A stretch of 64,000 nt of DNA. It comes from Pseudomonas sp. TH41 (GTDB lineage: Bacteria; Pseudomonadota; Gammaproteobacteria; Pseudomonadales; Pseudomonadaceae). Location: assembly GCF_016650695.1 (NCBI RefSeq), contig NZ_JAEKFH010000005.1:62001-126000 (forward strand), written 5' to 3'. The stretch's first letter is position 1; every line of letters begins with the position of its first letter. Of the stretch, positions 34,554 to 43,268 are shown one piece after another. A program made the translations under genes and the position numbers. The notes beneath the pieces are model-generated. The model searched no databases, had not been told where the DNA came from, and worked only from the letters and a program-made list of their open reading frames with translations.

Positions 34554-35894
34554 TCAGTCCTGCAACGCTTTATGCGCCGTTTCGCGGCTCGCCAGCATGG
34601 CAATCAATGCCACCGCCGCTGCCGCCAGCAGGTACCAGGCCGGGGCCATTTTGTTGCCGGTCATTTGAATCAGCCAGGTCGCGATAAACGGCGCGGTGCC
34701 GCCGAACACCGCATTGGCGATATTGAAGCTGAACGCAAAACCACTGAAGCGTACGCGGGTGGGGAATATCTCGGCGAGGAAGCACGGCAAGGTACCGTCG
34801 TTCATGGCCAGGATGGCGCCAAAGGCTATCTGAATCATCAGAATCACAATCAGCGGCTGATTCTCCAGCAGGCCGAACAGTGGAAATGTCAGCGCCAGAA
34901 ACAGTACCGAAGCGGTCAGCAACATAGTCTTGCGCCCGAACCGGTCCGACAGTTTGCCCATCAGGAAAATCAACCCGATATAGGTCGCCAGCGACACCGT
35001 CGACGCCAGGAACGAATCGCTCTCGCTCATGCCCATTTCGGTGGACAGGTAGGTTGGCATGTAGCTGAGCAACAGGTAAAACGCCACAGCATTCAGGCAG
35101 GTCACGCCGATCCCGATCATCACGCTGCGCCGGTGCACGGTCAGCAATTCGCGAACCGGCGCGTGGGTCGCGCACTCCTTGGCTTCCAGTCGTTTTTCCA
35201 TCTCCAGGAACTTGGGCGTGTCCTGCAAACTCATGCGGATATAGCGCCCCACCAGCCCGAACGGCGCCGCTAACAGAAAGGGTAAGCGCCAGCCCCAGGT
35301 GTGCAGGTCCTCAACATTCATCCAAGAATGCAGGCCAGCCACAAACACTGCGCCAAATAACAAGCCGGCTGCCGTGCTCGCCGGGACAATGCTGGTATAC
35401 AAGCCCCGCTTACCCTCAGGGGCATACTCGGCGAGAAAGGCCGATGCCCCGGCGTATTCACCTGACGCGGAAAAGCCCTGGAACAAGCGAATCAGCAACA
35501 ACAAGGCGGGCGCCCACAGTCCGATATGGTTGTACGTCGGCAGGATGCCGATGCAGAAGGTCGAAATCGACATAATCAGAATCGACCAGGACAACGCACT
35601 GCGTCGCCCGTATTTGTCACCGAAGTGCCCCCAGACCAGTCCCCCCAGCGGGCGGACGATAAAGGACAGCGCGAACACCGCGAATGTCGCCAGCAGTGCG
35701 GTCGCCTTATCGGTTTGCGGAAAAAACGTCATTGCGATGACGGTTGCCAGATAGCCATAGGCGGCATAGTCGAACCACTCGACGAAATTGCCCATGAAGC
35801 TGGCGCTGGCAGCACGCCGCAGGGCTTTGCGCTCGGACGTCTGTTCGAGTTGCTGTGCCAGGTTCAGGTTCAGGCGTGCGCTTTGGGTGCTCAT
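34554..35894 (-). CDS. MFS metabolite:proton symporter (MHS/ProP-KgtP family)
   Basis: 446 residues, about 12 helices. It shows the MHS-family start SFMGNFVEWFDYAAYGYLATVIAMTFFP, then GGLVWGHFGDKYGRRSAL, and GFSASGEYAGASAFLAEYAPEGKRG. Relatives import proline/betaine, alpha-ketoglutarate, citrate or shikimate. Its position between creatinase and creatininase regions suggests uptake of creatine, creatinine or sarcosine, but the substrate cannot be fixed from sequence. Confidence 0.87.
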   Translation of the reverse strand: MSTQSARLNLNLAQQLEQTSERKALRRAASASFMGNFVEWFDYAAYGYLATVIAMTFFPQTDKATALLATFAVFALSFIVRPLGGLVWGHFGDKYGRRSALSWSILIMSISTFCIGILPTYNHIGLWAPALLLLIRLFQGFSASGEYAGASAFLAEYAPEGKRGLYTSIVPASTAAGLLFGAVFVAGLHSWMNVEDLHTWGWRLPFLLAAPFGLVGRYIRMSLQDTPKFLEMEKRLEAKECATHAPVRELLTVHRRSVMIGIGVTCLNAVAFYLLLSYMPTYLSTEMGMSESDSFLASTVSLATYIGLIFLMGKLSDRFGRKTMLLTASVLFLALTFPLFGLLENQPLIVILMIQIAFGAILAMNDGTLPCFLAEIFPTRVRFSGFAFSFNIANAVFGGTAPFIATWLIQMTGNKMAPAWYLLAAAAVALIAMLASRETAHKALQD

Positions 35895-35994
35895 TGGGCA
35901 CCTCCGGTGGTAGAGGTGCGTGGAGTGAGATAAGAAGTCGGGACGTTGAACATGACAAAACCCTCTATTGTTTTACTTGGCAGGGTTAAGGGTT

Positions 35995-36072
35995 TGTAGG
36001 AGCTGCCGAAGGCTGCGATCTTTTGATCTTGATCTTAAAATCAAAAGATCGCAGCCTTCGGCAGCTCCTACA
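35995..36072. repeat. Long inverted-repeat REP, family 2 (downstream of creatinase)
   Basis: TGTAGGAGCTGCCGAAGGCT and onward pairs with the complementary arm ending CAGCTCCTACA. Arms of about 30 bases include GCGATCTTTTGATC. A nearly identical element lies at 37502-37586, so the two bracket the creatinase gene. Confidence 0.85.
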
Positions 36073-36136
36073 GGGGGAGATTTTTCGCCTCATCAATGTA
36101 AAGCGCCGCACAGGTGCACTGTGCGGCGCGTCATCA

Positions 36137-37348
36137 TCACTTTTTGATGATGTTGTGTTCCGGGCCATACGGGAATTTGGTGATGTTTTCACCGCCCTGT
36201 TCGTTAACGATCAGTATGTCGTGTTCACGATAGCCGCCTGCACCCGGAAGGCCTTCAGGCAGCATGATCATCGGTTCAATGGACACCACCATCCCGGGTT
36301 CCAGTACGGTGTCGATGTCTTCGCGCAATTCCAGCCCGGCTTCGCGGCCATAGTAGTGGCTCAGCGTACCGAACGAGTGGCCGTAGCCGAAGGTGCGGTA
36401 TTGCAGCAGATCGTGTTCCAGGAAGATCTCGTTCAATTGCAGGGCGATATCGCAGCAGCGCATGCCCGGTTTGATCAGTTTCAGACCGGCCTCGTGCACT
36501 TTGACGTTAACCTCCCACAAGCGCAGGTGCTCGTCGGAACAGTGATCCAGGAACAAGGTACGTTCCAGCGCGGTGTAGTAACCGGCGATCATCGGGAAGC
36601 AATTGAGGCTAAGGATGTCGCCCTTGTTGACCTTGCGCGACGTCACCGGATTATGGGCACCGTCGGTGTTGATCCCGGACTGGAACCAGGTCCAGGTGTC
36701 CATCAGTTCGGAGTCCGGGAACGTGCGGGCAATCTCGCGCACCATGGCCTGGGTGGCGTGCAAGGCCACCTCATATTCTGGCACCTGATCACGCAGCGCT
36801 TCGACGATGGCGGCACCGCCGATGTCCGCTACACGGGCACCATGACGGATGATCGCGTGTTCTTCGGCGGACTTGATCATGCGCATGCGCATGCAGGGCG
36901 CGGCGATATCCACCAGTTCAGCCTGCGGATAGCGGCTGGCGAGTTTGTCGCGGTTAAGCAAATTCAGATGGTCGAACTCGATGCCGATACGCCCGGCCTT
37001 GGGCAAGGCTTGCTGGATCGCGACGAAATAGTTATCGCGCTGCCAGTCGGTGTAGACAATGTTTTCAGTGCCGACGGTACGGCGCCATGGCTGGCCGCCA
37101 TCGATGTTGGCGCTGATGGTCACGGCGCTGTCCTGAGTCACGACCAACGCGTATTGGCGACCGAAGGAGCAGTAGAGGAAATCGCTGTAGTAATTGATGT
37201 TGTGATAGGACGTGAACACGGCCGCGTCGATATTGTTCTGCGCCAGGTAAGCCCGCAATTTCGCTTGGCGATTGGCGTATTCCTGAGCCGAGAACGTCGG
37301 GTTCACTTTTTCGCCGTTCTTGATCTGGATGGTTTTCGGCATTTGCAT
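36137..37348 (-). CDS. Creatinase (creatine amidinohydrolase)
   Basis: From the ATG at 37348 (MQMPKTIQIKNGEKV) the product is 403 residues, the characteristic length of Pseudomonas creatinase, and from memory is very close to it throughout. It hydrolyses creatine to sarcosine and urea. It has the pita-bread fold of the aminopeptidase P/creatinase family: an N-terminal domain (TSYHNINYYSDFLYCSFGR) and a C-terminal catalytic domain with MDTWTWFQSGINTDGAHNPV, TFGYGHSFGTLSHYYGRE and VVSIEPMI. The enzyme uses histidine and glutamate residues without metal. A motif shared with the creatininase promoter lies about 100 bases upstream. Confidence 0.95.
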   Translation of the reverse strand: MQMPKTIQIKNGEKVNPTFSAQEYANRQAKLRAYLAQNNIDAAVFTSYHNINYYSDFLYCSFGRQYALVVTQDSAVTISANIDGGQPWRRTVGTENIVYTDWQRDNYFVAIQQALPKAGRIGIEFDHLNLLNRDKLASRYPQAELVDIAAPCMRMRMIKSAEEHAIIRHGARVADIGGAAIVEALRDQVPEYEVALHATQAMVREIARTFPDSELMDTWTWFQSGINTDGAHNPVTSRKVNKGDILSLNCFPMIAGYYTALERTLFLDHCSDEHLRLWEVNVKVHEAGLKLIKPGMRCCDIALQLNEIFLEHDLLQYRTFGYGHSFGTLSHYYGREAGLELREDIDTVLEPGMVVSIEPMIMLPEGLPGAGGYREHDILIVNEQGGENITKFPYGPEHNIIKK

Positions 37349-37447
37349 GTCATTTATCCTTGTCATTGTTTGAGCTACAGAAGGCGCCAATCTGGCGGGC
37401 CGCTGAAGATCATTCGAACAGATGCAAGGTGAGTTTTTTTGCGTGAA

Positions 37448-37474
37448 TCCGACCTGTAGTTGGTCATATCCGCT
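37448..37474 (+). promoter_or_regulatory. Creatinine-regulon motif, copy 2 (upstream of creatinase)
   Basis: Reads TCCGACCTGTAGTTGGTCAT followed by ATCCGCT, matching copy 1 at 30603-30629 at 22 of 27 positions, again with half-sites 21 bases apart. It lies 100 bases upstream of the leftward creatinase start; the motif orientation is opposite to the gene. Confidence 0.55.
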
Positions 37475-37501
37475 GTTTGCGAAAGTGCCTCTCAGGGCCA
37501 A

Positions 37502-37586
37502 TGTAGGAGCTGCCGCAGGCTGCGATCTTTTGATCCTGTTCTTAAAAAACAAAATCAAAAGATCGCAGCCTGCGGCAGCTCCTACA
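37502..37586. repeat. Long inverted-repeat REP, family 2 (upstream of creatinase)
   Basis: TGTAGGAGCTGCCGCAGGCT with a complementary arm ending CAGCTCCTACA, about 30-base arms around an A-rich loop. It is near-identical to the element at 35995-36072. Confidence 0.85.
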
Positions 37587-37633
37587 AGGAATGGGGTGTT
37601 ACGGGTGACGATCCGACGGTGAGACCGGTACTT

Positions 37634-38632
37634 TTATTTCAGCATTGATGTTGCCTGACACGCCGCCATCACGGGCGAGTTCGCGCCCACATGCTCGCGA
37701 GGATGCGCGCCGAAGTACTGGCGATAGCAGCGAAAGAAATGTTGCAGCGAGACGAATCCGCACTCGCGAGCGACATCCGACAGGGGTTGTTCACCGGCCC
37801 GCAACAACTGACGCGCCTGCTGTAGACGCAAGTCCAGATAGTGTCTGGAGGGTGAACACCCCAGACTGCGTTTGAACAACCGCTCCAGATGCCGCCGAGA
37901 AATGCCCATGGCCTGGGCCAATTCGTCGATACCCAGCGTTCGGTCCAGGTGCTCATTCATTAATGCCAATGTCGCTTGAAGTTTCGCCGGGGCGTAAGGC
38001 ATGGGCAGTAGCGGCCGGGCCTGGCGCGCTGCATGTTTTTCCATGCGCAGGATCAGGCCACGGCCATGGGTCCGGGCGAGCAGTTCGTGCATCAACCCTT
38101 GAACGGCCTGCGGGCCGACGCAGGTCAGGCGTTGGCGATCGACGCAGAACGGTGCCGCCACCGGCGTCAGCTCGCTGAAGGCCGCAAATGTCATTGAAGG
38201 GTCGGGCTCCGGCAGGCTGCAGCGAAAACCCTCCAGGGCGCCCATCTGCGCCAGCAGCCAACCGGCCTTGCCCAAAGCGCCGAGACTGACCGGCTGCATG
38301 GCCCAGTAGCGCAGCTGCTGTCGAACGCCAGGATGATCCGAGTCGGTAGGCAGGTTGTCGCCACCACAGAGGATTAACACATCAAGCGTTTGTGCGTGAT
38401 CCAGTCGTGCAGTCGCCGTGGCGATGCCATTGCTGGCGTACAGTGGCTGGCCTTCCAGGCTGAGAATTTGCCACTGGCAAACACTGCGCCCCGCCAACTG
38501 ATTGGCGAGGCGCAAGGGCTCCAGCGCATTGGCCAGGGCAAACAAATCGAAGGCTTCCATCAACCAGAAGCCAATGCGCAACACCGGCGGTTGTGGCCGG
38601 CCAGATTCAGTCAGTTGCAGCATGTCGCGCAT
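37634..38632 (-). CDS. GlxA-family AraC-type transcriptional regulator 2
   Basis: 332 residues. A DJ-1/PfpI-like N-terminal domain (about 18-190: LRIGFWLMEAFDLFALANALEPLRLAN, LILCGGDNLP) is followed by an AraC helix-turn-helix region (about 225-325: LGIDELAQAMGISRRHLERLFKRSLGCSPSRHYLDLRLQQARQLL). It is oriented with, and upstream of, creatinase, so it may control it. The N-terminal domain is diverged from regulator 1 (for example LGALGKAGWLLAQMG replaces the usual GGICTGSHLLA), so the two probably sense different ligands. Confidence 0.87.
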   Translation of the reverse strand: MRDMLQLTESGRPQPPVLRIGFWLMEAFDLFALANALEPLRLANQLAGRSVCQWQILSLEGQPLYASNGIATATARLDHAQTLDVLILCGGDNLPTDSDHPGVRQQLRYWAMQPVSLGALGKAGWLLAQMGALEGFRCSLPEPDPSMTFAAFSELTPVAAPFCVDRQRLTCVGPQAVQGLMHELLARTHGRGLILRMEKHAARQARPLLPMPYAPAKLQATLALMNEHLDRTLGIDELAQAMGISRRHLERLFKRSLGCSPSRHYLDLRLQQARQLLRAGEQPLSDVARECGFVSLQHFFRCYRQYFGAHPREHVGANSPVMAACQATSMLK

Positions 38633-38842
38633 CGCGCAGGGTGCCCGACTCCACGCTTGAACAGGTCAAAACCACTGATAGCCATCGTTGATCTCCGCGC
38701 CGCTTCAAAGTTGTCGGGAACTCGTCCGATTGTCGGCGTCAGGGATCATCAAGGCGTGTCAGATATCGACTCCTGATTGTTCGCCACTGCCGATGGCGAG
38801 CGGGAGGTGTTGCGTGAGGCGTGGTGCCAACTGCAGACAAAA

Positions 38843-39619
38843 CTACCCCAGTTGAGCCTGAATCTTTTCCACCACGCTGCGCATCGCTGGCAAGTAGCGG
38901 CGAGCGGCTTCCTCAACAGGCATCGCCTTGGCGATGTAAACCAGGTTAAGGCAACCCATCAAACGTGCCTCATGGGTGATCGGAATCGCAATGGCGGCGA
39001 TCTTGCGTTCCTCTCCCCAATGCGAATTATTTTCGCCATAACCCTTGCTGAGCGTGTGCTCCACCAACCGTTCGACAAATCGGTGATCCGCGGCAAACGT
39101 CGATTGTTCGTCTTCGCGACTGATCATCAGCTCAATCAGCTCCTCTCGCTCCGCAGGTGGGCAAAACGCAAAATACGCGCGCCCGGTCGCGGTCATGAGC
39201 AACGGCAGACGCCGGCCGACCATGGAGCGGTGAAACGACAGCCGGCTGAAACGATGAGTGGTCTCGCGAATAACCATGGCATCACCGTCCAGTGTGCACA
39301 GGTCGGTCGGCCAAACGACCTGCTGCAATAACTCACCGAGCAAGGGTGCGGCGATGGAGGAGATCCATTGTTCATCGCGAAAGCCTTCGCTGAGTTCGCG
39401 CACTTTCAACGTCAGCCGATAACTGTCATCCGACTCGCTACGCCGTACATAGCCCTCAGCCTGCAAGGTCTCCAGCAACCGTCGAACCGTGGTGCGGTGC
39501 AATCCGCTCTGCTCGGCCAGTTGCGCGGTGCTGGCCCCGCCATCAAAGCGGTTCAAACCATTGATCAGTGCCAGACCGCGCATCAGACCGCGCACGGCTT
39601 TGTATTCGGTCTCGCTCAT
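38843..39619 (-). CDS. mhpR: IclR-family regulator, MhpR-like
   Basis: 258 residues. The N-terminal winged helix is at about 8-75 (RGLMRGLALINGLNRFDGGASTAQLAEQSGLHRTTVRRLLETLQ). The IclR effector domain follows (about 90-255, MVGRRLPLLMTATGRAYFAFCPPAEREEL). Its location, divergent from mhpA and next to a complete mhp cluster in the E. coli order, identifies it as the activator of 3-(3-hydroxyphenyl)propionate catabolism. A perfect inverted repeat at 39650-39668 in the shared promoter is the likely binding site. Confidence 0.88.
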   Translation of the reverse strand: MSETEYKAVRGLMRGLALINGLNRFDGGASTAQLAEQSGLHRTTVRRLLETLQAEGYVRRSESDDSYRLTLKVRELSEGFRDEQWISSIAAPLLGELLQQVVWPTDLCTLDGDAMVIRETTHRFSRLSFHRSMVGRRLPLLMTATGRAYFAFCPPAEREELIELMISREDEQSTFAADHRFVERLVEHTLSKGYGENNSHWGEERKIAAIAIPITHEARLMGCLNLVYIAKAMPVEEAARRYLPAMRSVVEKIQAQLG

Positions 39620-39649
39620 GGACAGATCCTTTATTGTTGAAAATCAATC

Positions 39650-39668
39650 ATGTGCACTCAGTGCACAT
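39650..39668. promoter_or_regulatory. Operator candidate between mhpR and mhpA
   Basis: ATGTGCACTCAGTGCACAT is a perfect 9-base inverted repeat around one central base. It lies 31 bases before the mhpR start and 86 bases before mhpA, the position expected for an IclR-family activator site. Confidence 0.65.
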
Positions 39669-39753
39669 TAACAAGGGTTGTCGTTGTCGACCAGTCCCGT
39701 GATTTCCATACTGCGCCCAACAAGAAATCCAAAAGCGCTGTACGGAGATACCC

Positions 39754-41412
39754 ATGAGTTCTGCACCCACGCCTGCCACATTGGACCTGACCACCGACGT
39801 TGCCATCGTCGGCGCCGGCCCTGTCGGTTTGATGATTGCCAATTACCTGGGCCAATGTGGTGTAAACGTCACCTTGGTGGAAAAGCTCGACAGCCTGATC
39901 GACTACCCCCGCGCCATCGGTCTGGACGACGAGAGCCTGCGTACTTTCCAGGCTGTCGGTCTGGCCGACGCCGTGCTGCCGCACACCACACCCTGGCACG
40001 CCATGCGTTTCCTGACGCCCAAGGGTCGCTGCTTTGCCGACATACAGCCCAAGACCGATGAGTTCGGCTGGTCGCGACGCAATGCCTTCATCCAGCCCTT
40101 GGCCGACCGCGTACTGTTCGAAGGCTTGCAGCGTTTTGACAACGTCAACGTACTGTTCGGCCGTGAGCTCGAAGGCTTCGAACAAAGCGACAGCGCGGTG
40201 GTGCTCAACCTCAAGGATCAGAACGGCCGCGGCGAGCGCCTGCATGCCCGGTACTTGATCGGCTGCGACGGTGGCAACAGTCTGGTGCGGCGCAGCCTGA
40301 ACATCAGTTTCGAAGGCAAGACCGCACCTAATCAGTGGATCGTCGTCGACATTGCCAACGACCCGCTGAGCACGCCCCATGTTTACCTGTGCTGCGACCC
40401 GGTGCGCCCTTACGTTTCAGCCGCCCTGCCCCACGGCGTGCGCCGTTTCGAATTCATGGTCATGCCCGGCGAGACCGAAACCGAGCTGAGCAAGCCCGAA
40501 AACATGCGCAAGCTGTTGGCCAAGGTGCTGCCGAATCCGGATCGCATCGAACTGATCCGCAGCCGTGTCTACACCCATAATGCCCGCTTGGCCGGCAAGT
40601 TCCGTGAAGGTCGGGTGCTGCTGGCCGGCGATGCCGCGCACATCATGCCGGTCTGGCAGGGCCAGGGTTACAACAGCGGCATGCGCGACGCCTCCAACCT
40701 GGCCTGGAAACTGTCGCTGGTGATCAAAGGCCTGGCCGCCGACAGCCTGCTCGACAGCTACGAACAGGAACGCCGTGACCACGCGAAGGCGATGATTGAC
40801 CTGTCTGTGTTGGCCGGTCACGTGTTGGCACCGCCAAAACGCTGGCAAGGCACCTTGCGTGATGGCCTGTCGTGGCTGCTCAACTATGTACCACCCATCA
40901 AACGCTATTTCGTGGAAATGCGCTTCAAGCCGATGCCGCAATACGGTCAGGGCGCCTTGATCGTACCCAGGGAAAAAGGCTCACCCGTGGGCAAGATGTT
41001 CATTCAGCCGCGGGTACTGACCGAAGCTGGCGACACCGTGTTGCTGGATGAGGTGATCGGCGAGCGCTTCGCGATTATCGCCTGGGGCTGCGACCCGACC
41101 TGGGGCCTGACAGCGGCACAAATCGAGCAATGGCAAACACTGGGCACACGCTTTATCCAGGTACTGCCAGACGTTCAGCTCAAAGCCGCCAGTGACGTCA
41201 GCCAGGGTGTGATCCGCGTCGGCGACAGCACCGGCCGTCTCAAGGAATGGTTCGCCCGTGGTTCGGCGTCCATCGCCCTGGTGCGCCCGGACCGCTTCCT
41301 CGCCGGCCTGGCCATTCCGCAAACCGTCGGCCAGGCCTGTGACGAATTGGCTCGGGCAATCAATGCATTGCCGCAACCTGCCGTGACGATCATTGCCAGC
41401 AAGGTGGCCTGA
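39754..41412 (+). CDS. mhpA: 3-(3-hydroxyphenyl)propionate hydroxylase
   Basis: 552 residues. It is an FAD-dependent aromatic hydroxylase that converts 3-(3-hydroxyphenyl)propionate to the 2,3-dihydroxy compound using NADH and oxygen. Visible motifs are the N-terminal dinucleotide fold DVAIVGAGPVGLMIANYLGQCGVNVTLVEK, the YLIGCDGGNSLVRRSL (DG) motif, and the FAD ribityl-binding LLAGDAAHIMPVWQGQGYNSGMRDASNLAWKL. A GGAGATA site precedes the ATG. It is the first gene of the mhp operon and is followed after one base by mhpB. Confidence 0.94.
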   Translation: MSSAPTPATLDLTTDVAIVGAGPVGLMIANYLGQCGVNVTLVEKLDSLIDYPRAIGLDDESLRTFQAVGLADAVLPHTTPWHAMRFLTPKGRCFADIQPKTDEFGWSRRNAFIQPLADRVLFEGLQRFDNVNVLFGRELEGFEQSDSAVVLNLKDQNGRGERLHARYLIGCDGGNSLVRRSLNISFEGKTAPNQWIVVDIANDPLSTPHVYLCCDPVRPYVSAALPHGVRRFEFMVMPGETETELSKPENMRKLLAKVLPNPDRIELIRSRVYTHNARLAGKFREGRVLLAGDAAHIMPVWQGQGYNSGMRDASNLAWKLSLVIKGLAADSLLDSYEQERRDHAKAMIDLSVLAGHVLAPPKRWQGTLRDGLSWLLNYVPPIKRYFVEMRFKPMPQYGQGALIVPREKGSPVGKMFIQPRVLTEAGDTVLLDEVIGERFAIIAWGCDPTWGLTAAQIEQWQTLGTRFIQVLPDVQLKAASDVSQGVIRVGDSTGRLKEWFARGSASIALVRPDRFLAGLAIPQTVGQACDELARAINALPQPAVTIIASKVA

Positions 41413-41413
41413 C

Positions 41414-42367
41414 ATGAGCGCTTATTTGCACTGCTTGTCTCACACGCCGCTGGTGGGCTACGTCGACCCGACACCTGAAGTGTTGGCCGAGGTCGACGAC
41501 ATGATCGCCGCGGCCCGTGAGCGCATCGCCCGCTTCGAGCCGGAGCTGATCGTGCTCTTCGGCCCTGACCACTACAACGGCTTTTTCTATGACGTGATGC
41601 CGGCCTTCTGTATCGGCATGGCGGCTCACGCCATCGGCGATTTCGACACCGCCGCCGGCCCCTTGGACGTGCCCAAAGCACTGGCCGAATCCTGCGCTCA
41701 AGCTGTCCTGGATGCCGGTGTCGACGCTGCCGTTTCCTATCGCATGCAGGTTGACCACGCGTTCGCCCAGCCGCTGGAGTTGTTGCTTGGCGGCTTGCAA
41801 GGCTGCCCGGTGATTCCGGTGTTCATCAATTCGGTCGCCGTGCCATTGCCCGGCTTCAAGCGTGCTCGCTTGCTCGGTGACGCGATTGGCCAGTGGGCGC
41901 AATCGCTGAACAAGCGGGTACTGTTCCTGGCTTCCGGTGGCTTGTCCCACCAACCCCCCGTACCGGAACTGGCCAAGGTCGATTCACGCATGGCCGATCG
42001 CCTGATGGGCAGCGGTCGCCAGTTACCCGCCGATGAGCGACAGGCGCGCCAGCAACGCGTCATCCAGGCTGCTCGGGATTTCGTTGAAGACCAACACAGT
42101 CTGCACCCGCTCAATCCCGCCTGGGATCAGCAGTTTCTCGACACCCTCGAACAGGGCCGCCTGAGCGACCTCGATGCCTTGGGCAATGACGAGCTATCGG
42201 CACTGGCCGGCAAATCCACTCACGAAGTGAAAACCTGGGTCGCCGCGTTCGCGGCCCTTTCCGCCTTCGGCCCTTATCAGACCGAAGGGCGCTACTACCG
42301 TCCGATTCCCGAATGGATTGCAGGCTTCGCCGCCCTTGGCGCCCAGCCGCTGAACAACAACCACTGA
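41414..42367 (+). CDS. mhpB: 2,3-dihydroxyphenylpropionate 1,2-dioxygenase
   Basis: 317 residues from the ATG at 41414. It is a class III extradiol ring-cleavage enzyme of the LigB type that opens the catechol ring next to a hydroxyl using ferrous iron. Histidine-bearing segments typical of MhpB are present: SAYLHCLSHTPLVG near the N-terminus, LFGPDHYNGFFYDVMP, RMQVDHAFAQPLELL and FLASGGLSHQPPVP. It lies one base after mhpA, and mhpC follows after 17 bases. Confidence 0.94.
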   Translation: MSAYLHCLSHTPLVGYVDPTPEVLAEVDDMIAAARERIARFEPELIVLFGPDHYNGFFYDVMPAFCIGMAAHAIGDFDTAAGPLDVPKALAESCAQAVLDAGVDAAVSYRMQVDHAFAQPLELLLGGLQGCPVIPVFINSVAVPLPGFKRARLLGDAIGQWAQSLNKRVLFLASGGLSHQPPVPELAKVDSRMADRLMGSGRQLPADERQARQQRVIQAARDFVEDQHSLHPLNPAWDQQFLDTLEQGRLSDLDALGNDELSALAGKSTHEVKTWVAAFAALSAFGPYQTEGRYYRPIPEWIAGFAALGAQPLNNNH

Positions 42368-42384
42368 ATCCGAGGAACACTGCC

Positions 42385-43254
42385 ATGACTGCCACTGCGC
42401 CAGCTTTCACCGAAGCCTCTACCAGCCGTTTTGTCGACATCAGCGAAGGCGAGTTGAAGCTGCGACTGCATTACAACGACGTGGGTCAGGGAGCCGAAAC
42501 CGTGGTCATGCTCCACGGTTCCGGACCCGGTGCCAGCGGTTGGGCCAACTTCCATCGCAACATCGAACCGTTGGTGGCCGCCGGTTACCGAGTGATCCTG
42601 ATGGATTGCCCGGGCTGGAGCAAAAGTGACCCGATCGTTTGCGACAGCTCGCGTTCAGACCTCAACGCCCGTGCCCTCAAGGGGCTGGTTGATGCATTGG
42701 ATCTGGACCGCGTACACATCATCGGCAACTCCATGGGCGGCCACAGTACCGTAGCCTTCGCCCTCGCCTACCCTCAGCGCATCGGCAAACTGGTACTGAT
42801 GGGCGGCGGCACCGGCGGCCCAAGCGCCTTCGTGCCACAACCCACCGAAGGCATCAAGCTGATCGGCGCGCTGTACCGCGAACCGACCATTGAAAACCTG
42901 AAGAAGATGATGAACGTCTTCGTCTTCGACGCCAGCAGTCTGACCGAAGAGTTATTCCAGACACGCCTGGACAACATTCTTGCGCGCCGCGATCACCTGG
43001 AAAACTTCGTCAAAAGCAGCACCCTCAATCCCAAGCAGTTCCCGGATTTCAGCCACCGCTTGCACGAAATCAAGGCCCGGACCCTCCTCGTCTGGGGCCG
43101 CGAGGACCGCTTCGTGCCCATGGACACTGGCTTGCGCCTGCTGGCCGGCCTGCCCGACGCACAACTGCACGTATTCAACCGCTGCGGCCACTGGGCCCAG
43201 TGGGAACACGCCGAGACGTTCAACCGTATGGTCCTGGATTTCCTGACCCACTGA
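42385..43254 (+). CDS. mhpC: 2-hydroxy-6-ketonona-2,4-dienedioate hydrolase
   Basis: 289 residues from the ATG at 42385. An alpha/beta hydrolase that cleaves the ring-fission product to succinate (or fumarate) and 2-hydroxypenta-2,4-dienoate. Catalytic features: oxyanion region MLHGSGPGASGW, nucleophile serine in GNSMGGHSTV, acid in VWGREDRFVP and histidine in NRCGHWAQWE. Third gene of the mhp operon. Confidence 0.94.
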   Translation: MTATAPAFTEASTSRFVDISEGELKLRLHYNDVGQGAETVVMLHGSGPGASGWANFHRNIEPLVAAGYRVILMDCPGWSKSDPIVCDSSRSDLNARALKGLVDALDLDRVHIIGNSMGGHSTVAFALAYPQRIGKLVLMGGGTGGPSAFVPQPTEGIKLIGALYREPTIENLKKMMNVFVFDASSLTEELFQTRLDNILARRDHLENFVKSSTLNPKQFPDFSHRLHEIKARTLLVWGREDRFVPMDTGLRLLAGLPDAQLHVFNRCGHWAQWEHAETFNRMVLDFLTH

Positions 43255-43268
43255 TCACCGAGGCTGAC

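Noticed and set aside
36023..37432. 469-codon rightward open frame
   Set aside because: Antisense to creatinase, which is recognised along its whole length.
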